DNA from: Dillenia suffruticosa
Lineage: Eukaryota; Streptophyta; Magnoliopsida; Dilleniales; Dilleniaceae
Assembly (NCBI GenBank): GCA_033439265.1
Contig: JAVTVX010000004.1
Location: 18,675,701 to 18,739,700 of the forward strand
Reading direction: 5' to 3'
Length of the DNA stretch: 64,000 bases
The notes beneath the pieces are model-generated. The model was given only the letters and a program-made list of their open reading frames with translations. It made no database searches and was not told the DNA's origin. The first letter of the stretch is position 1; every line of letters starts with the position of its first letter. This document shows, piece by piece, positions 11,053 to 20,000 of the stretch. The translations under genes and the position numbers were made by a program.

Positions 11053-14000
11053 CATAATAATTTAGAAATAAATTGGGAAGAAAAGGGAGGTGGTATATTT
11101 TCATGGGATATGAATCATTTCAAAAGGGTTATGTATACTATGATTTTATTACTAACAAAATATATGATATTTGTAAAAAATAAGTTCTATTTTGCAGATA
11201 CAAGTGATAAGAAAATACCAGAAACGGAAGTTGTGCAAGTGTTATTGTTAACTCCAAATGAATTTAGCAATTCTTTTCACCAATCTAACGAAAAGGAGAA
11301 TTCAGAGCAAGAGTAATAAAGAGGATTATCATAAAATTCTGAGTAAAAAGAAGATGAAAACTCCCTCAAAATCGAAGAAAGTAGGGAGTAAAGGAGAGAC
11401 CAAACCTGGAAACCTCACTTTCTTTAGAAGCAAATGAAGAGTCTAATGACTCATCATCATCTCCACCTCCACTCAGAAGGTCAACAAGGCTGAGATTCCC
11501 TCAATCAAGATGGAAACACTACATCTTTAAAGTTACATCTTATCCCATTGTTAATTATTATACTACCACTAACGTTTCCTTAAGTCATCAAGTATTATTA
11601 AGTGACATTGATCAAATATAGGAGTCTAGAAGCTTTAATCAGGCCAATGATCACCCAAAATGGAGGAAAGTAATGAAAAAAGAGCCAGATGCTCTCACAA
11701 AGAACAAAACTTGGAAAATAATGACTCTCCCAAAAGGAAAGAAAGCAGTCGGATGTAAATAGATTTACAAGATCAAATACAAAAATGACGATTCAATTGA
11801 TCGCTACAAAACTAGACTTGTAGCCAAAGGGGTTTTCTTAGACCTACGGAATGGACTATACCGAAATCTTTGCATTTGTAGCTAAGATAAACACTATAAG
11901 AGTCATCTTATCTCTTGCCATCAACGGGAGCTGGCTAATGAACCAGATGGATGCAAAAAATGTCTTCTTATAAGGGGAGTTAGAAGAGGTTTATATGTAT
12001 CTACCTTAAGGTCTCAATCAAAGTCACGAAAGACAAGTGTGCAGATTGAAGAAAGCCATCTATGGTCTCAAACAATCTTCTCGGACTTGGTATGCAAAAC
12101 TAAGCTTTGCATTTGTCAATAACAATTTTAAAAAATACAATAGTGATTTCTTTCTATTTACTAGAATTAATAATGAAAAAATCATTATTGTACTCATATA
12201 TGTTGATGATATCATTATAACCGGGAGTGATATGAGTCATATTAATCAAATTAGAAATGTTCTTAAATCTAGTTTTGAATTTAAAGATTTAAGGCTACTA
12301 GAATATTTTCTAGAAATAGAATTTGTCTACTCTCACAAGGGGTTGTCCTATCCCAAAGAAAGAGGACTTTTGATCTTTTGTAAAAAACAGGTAAATTGGG
12401 AGCAAAATCAGTCATTAGCCCCATCTCAACCTCTGATGAAGGGAAGAATGTTGATAACTTTTCACAAATATACAGAGGTACTAGAAACTCGTTGAGAAGT
12501 CATTTATGTGACTATCACCAAACCCAACATTTCAAATGTTGCTAGTCAAATCAGTCAGTATATGCATGCTCCTAAGGTATGCCATTGGAAGGAGGCTAAA
12601 AAAATTCTTAGCTATCTTATAAATTCTCCTGGAAGAGGAATCTGTATGAAAAACAATCAAAATTCAAAAATTATAGACTATTATGATACAAATTGAGTCG
12701 AAAATTCAATAGACCGAAATCCACCATAAATTATTGTATGTTTATGGGTGGGAATCTCATATCCTGGAAGAGTAAGAAATAGTCTGTAGTTTAAAGATCA
12801 AGTGTGGAAGCTAATTATAAAGCTATGGCAGTAGTAACTAGTGAAATAATGTAGCTATATACTCTAGTTGAAGAATTGAGATTTTTGATCACTTCCCCTA
12901 TCAAACTCTTCTATGACATCAGTCTTTCATTCACATTGATTCTAATTTTGTCATCTATGAGAGAACAAAATATATTAAAGTTGATTGTCACTTTGTATGT
13001 CAAAAGCTTGAAAACATGACCATAGTCATTCTTTACGTGAGTAATGAGTAATTTGTTGATATTTTTACTAAAGGAATTGTGCCAAGTCACATGCAAAACA
13101 TTCTTAGCAAGTTATGCTCCATAGATATTTATTCACCAAACTTAATAGGAAGTGTTGAAATAGACTCAAATGGGGCTCAATGATTGATTTAGTCAATCTT
13201 TGGGAATGATTTAGTCAATTTTTGTGATTAATTTAATCAATCATTATGATTAATTTAATCAATTATCAACTATTCAACAATAATGATTGATTTAATCATT
13301 ATAATTATTTTAATCAATTATATATATTTGGTTGATTTAGCTAATGATTGATTTATCCAATCATTATATATTTAGAAAATTAATTTTATTTTGATTATTT
13401 TCCTTCTCATCATTTTTATTCCAATTTCTTTCCTTCTCTCTACCGGTTAACTCTTGTATAAATAGAACATCTTTCCACATCTTGTGATCAAGCAAGTAGA
13501 GACAATCTTCTCTATTACAATTAGCTTTCTTCTCAAGAGATAATTCTCCCTCTTGTAATATTCTTTAACAATCAATATAAAGAAAATTCTTTTCTTCATT
13601 CTCTTTTTTTTTTTTTTTTTTTTTTTGTCATGCTCTTGATATTATATTTTCAGTTTTATTTTGATATAATTCTTCTATATAAAAGTAGTTCTAGATTATG
13701 AGAAATTTAATATCGAGATTAAAATTTTTCAACTTGATGTAATGTTGTTCTTAGGGTTTGAACTTGGATACACTCTGTCATGTTGTAATTTAGGGTTAGA
13801 AAATTCTATACATAAAGTAAGTAATTTGTAGTAGATATATGACATTGATGACGAGCATCAGCAGCTTCAACTAAACATTGTTGATTGCTTCCATTGATAA
13901 TACAAAATTGAAGAAACTCAGAAATGACTCGATTAGTAAATTCGGTATTGCACCAAAGTCTCCAAAGGTTGCAACTCTATTGTTTTGTGTTTCTCTGTTC

Positions 14001-17000
14001 TAATTAGGACTTATGTCATGAGAATTGGATTTTGTACCCACAAGAAAAACAGTAATGGTATTATTTGGACTCAAAAAGCCAACCACCAAAATGACAAAAT
14101 CTAGCAGTGCTACAATTTCTTTGATTAGGGAGTTTTACCATATGCTCCAAACTGTACCATATTAAAATTTGAATATTTATAAAGATATAGATATTAAGGC
14201 ATCTGAAGTATAGATTGAGAACCATGTAATCCTCTATCAAAGTTTAAATTGAAAACTATATAGTATACACTAATAGATACCTATTTATTAAGACCAAAAA
14301 ATCCCGCCCCCAAAAGAAAAAAAGATAAAAAATTATATCATTGGTGTAAAAGTGTGTATATGGCTCTATGTTCTATCCAAAGTTTTGTCAAACATATTTG
14401 AGCCATATCTTTGAACACAACCAATTCATTGGATTTGATAATGGAAGATTACAGGTAAGGAGGGGCATGTCATCGTTCTAGTGTTGGCATGTCCCATTTG
14501 GCAACTATAGTACACACTAGTACTCAACTTTTCATTACTCCCTACTCAATTGCTGTATTCTAGGATCACAACATTGATTCTCACATGTGTGTGTACTCAG
14601 CTTGTCTTGGACCAGCACACATGCACACACACATCCAGTGGAAAAATACCGCAACTAATGTGGGAGGTTGTTGGATTTAGAACAACAGATGTGAATTGCA
14701 GAGACCTCATTGATGAGATGAGTGCATTGCTTTGTTTCTTGTTAAAAATTGAGGTCCAGTTGTTGGTTAATTGGTTCTCTTCTTTATTGCCTTTTCTCTT
14801 GCCAGAGAATGTGTGACGTTTTTTAGGGACATTACAATCATGAATTCTTTAGCATGTTTCTCAAGGAAACGCTTTAGCTATTACCACTCCTTATTTTTAT
14901 GATTAAACTATGCTTATTATGTGTTCACTCAAAATAAATCTCTCCAATCTTGTGCTTCTGCAAACATGTGCCCAAACATTTTTTGGTTTTATTTTTCCCA
15001 AAAAGAAAATAAAAGGCATCAAAAGCTATCACAAGAATGGGACTTATGGCTGCTCTTTTTTTTCTGGTCTTCGACTTCAGATGAAGAGCTTAATGGTATT
15101 CTAGTATTGGAGAACAAAAGTTATCAAAATATTCCACGTGCAATCTTTAGGAGCTTTGCAAAAGTGTTTCTAATGCAGTGATTGGATTGTATTCCCTAGA
15201 GATCCACAAGCCAAACAGCAAAATTTGAAATGCAATTCACTTTGTGATCAAGAATTGCAGGATGTCTTACAATTGGGTGTTTCAGGTGAATTGAGTTTTC
15301 TTTTGAAGCAATTGACTCTAAACATACAAGAAGGAAGACCGAATATAATTGAATATTTGAAACCTTCATTGGAAACAATCAATTAGCTTTCTGAAAGCAT
15401 TATCCCAAGCATTAGTTTGTCTGTATTTGGAAAACTGGGTCATGTTTTATTCTGTTCATAAGCAAAACTAACAACTTCAAGTGGATATGTAGAGAGAAAG
15501 AGCAAGAGAGAGAGAGAGAACCGGCAGATCCGTGTAATTCCAACATTGAAAAAAACTCCCAAGAGTATAAAGTTTACATCAAGGGCGAGTCTAAGTTAAA
15601 TGTCATGTATTTGGATGGCTCAATTGGGGATTTGTATGGATTCAACTCTAAAATAAAAAAATAAAAAAAAATTCTAAAACAACACTAAGAGGAAAAAAAA
15701 TTCGTTAGTTGACCCATGATTATCGTGGGTTGAAGATGCGACATGGTATGTCGCGTCTTACTTCTGTCCCCCCTAGCTTATTCTCTTATACTCATATCTA
15801 TAAATTACCAAATTTTTAGACCCAAACTATATCAATTGTTATACCAAAACTTCTCAATCAACAATACATAATTTTTTAGCAGTATAATAAAAGCAAACCC
15901 AAACTATATCAATTATCATATCCAAATTTCTCAACAATACACAAACTCAACTTCTCAGCAGCACAACAAAAGTAACATTTTCACACCTAAGTTACATCAA
16001 TTGTCAAGTCCAAACTTCTAAACAATACATAAACTCAACTTTTCAGTAGTATAATACAAGCAACAAACAAAGTAAATCAGATATAACAAAGTGTACATAA
16101 CAAAACCAACATAAAATGGAATATAATTTTCATTAATGTACGTTGTCTTTTTCTCCTACTATACTATCTGACACCTAAATCAGGCCTGATATCTGTAATA
16201 TCATCATAAGATACTAAATTCAGATCATATATCTGTGTGATCTAGGAGAGTCCTATATCATTATCGTGGGCATCAGTAAAAGGTGGAGGGGACACATGAT
16301 ACGCAGGTCGTATATCATCTCTCTCAATCTGTATATGTTCCTTATCTATATAAATATCGGGATAAACTTCCCTCTATGAAGCCCCCAGAGTGAAAACCTG
16401 AGGAAAATTAAACACAAGTGTGTAGAAAGACGAAAACTCTACATATCTACCGGAAGCTCTTGTGACATTCTCTGGATGCTGAGATAGTAGCGGTGATGCA
16501 TAATGTGGTCATCTCCTTGGACACACTCTCCCTCGGTGTCGTCCATGTCCCCGATCCTCATCACCTCCCCCGTCACCACCTCTAGCTGGTCTAGTTCTCA
16601 AAAGATATGCCATATCATTTACCAAGACCGAAATAGTTAAATCCGCCAACCATGAACATCAACACCCTTAGAATATTGAATCAGATACAATATATCTCAA
16701 TACAAAAAATATATAAATGTTAGTTAAACAAACAAATTTAAATCATTGACATAAATAAAAAATATAAAATTGTATACTTACCACATAACCTAAACAAATT
16801 CCTTAATGACTAATGAACCGATGGGAGATAGTGCGATATTAAGTGGTGTAAGTAGGAGAGACGGCGGGTCTACACGACGTGTCAATTGCAACTAAATGGT
16901 CGTGTCGCTAAGTCCAAATATCTATATAACGTGCATACTTGACCGACCAATCAGTCTCCTGTGGACCATATGTACTAATGTCATGAACTCGATTCTCAGT

Positions 17001-20000
17001 ATCATAGTAAATCAGAATAAACTGAAATCCTTTATACTGACAAATTATTTTATCCGGAAAATGCCACACCACAATACTAAAATAGATAAATGGTACGCGA
17101 GTATGTCAAATATCTCTTCCCTCGTAATAATAGTCAGCGAGGGAAGACAATACATCCCCAGTATATGGCACCCACACGACCTCATCCATTCTTTGCCTAT
17201 CAAATGCCTTTATATACACTACCACTACATGTGTAGAAAGGGTAGTGACATCAAAATCCGTCTTCCACCGTAACGCTAGTGGACCATCCTTCTACACATA
17301 TAATGATTGCCTAATGAGAGTTATATAAGGGAACCTCTTCCATGTCCAAATCTATAAAAGTATAAGAGGTCAACTTATCTCATATGACTTTGTATGCGTG
17401 ACTATATAAATCTGTCTGTACAAGTAAGCCAAATGTGCAAAACTCCAACTATGATGATTAGACAAATCTAAATCCTCTAACACTAACAAATATTGTAAAT
17501 GCATATAATATACAGTTTTATCACTAAATAAAACACCCCTAATTAGTAATAAGATATACACCTGTGTCCACTGTAAAATATGTACATCATCTGCATCATT
17601 GGGTAAGTCACAAAAAAACTCAGATAACCAAAACATACTCAGAGATCTCACACCTAATAACCTCTTACACACATCATCCCACGAGACACCCGTCGTCCTA
17701 CCTACTACGAGAATTCCATCTACAGGTAAATCTAAAAATACTTCTACATCTTGTAATATGATAGTAAGCTCACCGTGGAGCATATAAAATGCGTGCATCT
17801 CCTGCCTCCATCTCTCGACTAGGGCTATGAAGAGATGCCAATCCAACTGAATAACACGCAGTCAAATGACACCTAAAAACCCCAACTGCCGTAGGAGGGG
17901 AAGAACTTGCTTGTCGATATGATCATAGTCTCAGCGCCGTAATATTGTCTCACGCCTACGGTAAACGAGTCATGTAATGTCATCTCCATCCCAAACCCTA
18001 AAAGAGCGATGATCTTGCTATAAGCGTAGAACGCTCTTATCAATAAGTTTGGGATCCATCTGAAATAAAATAAAGGAAAAATACATCAACACTTAGAAAT
18101 GTGTATTAAAAAAAATACTTAGAAAAGTAATTAGAAGTGCACATCAACACAATAACAGTTTATGTGTAATAAAAACAAATTATTAAAATATGATAACAGT
18201 TAATATTCATTAAGAAATACATCAACATTTAGTACAATGAACGTATGCCAAGTAAATTAAATGTTTCACAAATTCACAATATTCGGTATACTAAGAAATA
18301 CAAGAATTACATTAAATACAACTATAATAAAGTATCATTCATTTGTCATCGGACAATGTTTTCAATTGTGCCCCTGTCTACCATAAAGTTTACACCTCAT
18401 TTGTCTCGTGCATCTCCTCCTATTGTGATCCGCGGCACTACAACTTCTACATAATGTCCGTGAAGATGATTCTTGAAAATCCATCTCATTGTGATATCGA
18501 GATTATCTAGATCTTCCTTTCTCACGTCTAAGTGATACATCAAGAATGATAGTTGGGTACAAACCCATAGGCCATCCTGAATGGTCTCCCACTGACAAGA
18601 AATGATACTCATACACTCTAAGTTGGTGTTCCCATGTATACCATTTGCCGACGATCATATGCACATTAATCATTGTTCGTATTAGTACAGCAATTACATG
18701 AAAGTAAGGAATTTTATACATTTGTCATTTTCCGCATATGCAATACTCATATCTCACATTCACAATCTGTTTATTACCTCCATTATGACCATACTGTGTC
18801 TGTCTGTGGCTTGTTTCTACCTCAAAGATCACATACTCCCTGCTAAAAGAGACAATCGTATGGATATTAGCCATGCTCATCCATCTCCCTAGTCTGGCAG
18901 AGGCGTTCTTCGTGTATCGCTCTTCTCTTACCATTCTCACTCTCACCTCACTCAATCGGGTCTCGAAATAATTCATCGAATTATAAAAAATTTTAAGTAT
19001 CAAGACAGAAACAGGTAGATTCCTTACACTCTTTGACACGATATTATAACTTTCACTTATATTTGTCGTCATATACTTAAAATGAAAGCTACTATCATGA
19101 GAAAGAATCTATTGTTCATGGGCAATATTTGTAAAATATTCGAGAACGGCTTCTTATATCTCCTTCATCTTCGCCATATATATGTCAAATTTCTTACATT
19201 GTGACTATAATGTAACAATGGTAACAACTCTCTTACAACTTTGATTTTTGTGGTTCATGTTGAAATTAATGACAATATGATGCATGCAAAAACTCCACAT
19301 AACATTCGAAGGTGACCATCCAAATTCTGGACGAGCAACTATTGCTCTTATTCCTTTATATCGATATGAAATTAAGCAAATGAGACAAGTCCTATCTCCA
19401 ACAACATACTATCACACACAAGTCAAAAACCACGATCACAAAGCAAACGACTTCCATCTACCAATCTGAATGCCAATGAGAAAATGTGATTTGCGTCGTC
19501 TATACTATATACAATCAACAACTTGTGTTTGTATTTCCAATAGAGGTGAGTCTCATCTATACTTATCAATAACATACAACTCCTAAAAGCCATGATATTA
19601 GGACCAAATGCCCAAAATACAGTTTCAAAAACCGTTTCGTCATTTGCATTTGGCGGACCCTAGTTCCGACTGACTTGTGTCCCCGGCTTCCTTTGCACGG
19701 CTGCATCCAACAACTGAGACAGTTGTTTGTAAGAATCATTTCAATCCCCGTGTGCCATCTCTATATCCTTTCTCTTCGTTGCTTAAACTCTTTTATAGGA
19801 AAATGTATATGTAGTTCTCTCAGTCATAACAGTTTAGAGAAAAGAAACTTTGACACTAGAATCTTCCCTCACATAGTTAAGAAAATGTTGCCATGAAGGG
19901 ACTTGACTCATCTATTTGACCATAGACATATCCTCGACCACTACCAGTGGGTGCAGAGGCTGAAGATAGCCCGATCATTAAATCGTTGATTGCACCACCA

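Larger units (their letters stand above)
8357..13734 (+). mobile_element. Degenerate Ty1/copia LTR retrotransposon A, in the intron of the plastid-protein gene
   Basis: Bounded by two related LTRs (8357-8997 and 13153-13734) that both begin T(G/A)TTGAAATAGA. A degenerate initiator-Met tRNA binding site (TTGCATCAAAGCA) directly follows the left LTR. Inside are remnants of gag, the integrase N-terminal zinc region, reverse transcriptase and RNase H in copia order, all on the + strand. Many stops and frameshifts make it non-functional. It begins only 18 bases after the host exon's splice donor. No convincing 5-bp target duplication remains, and the LTRs differ in length (641 and 582 bases), so it looks older than elements B and C. 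Confidence 0.9.
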
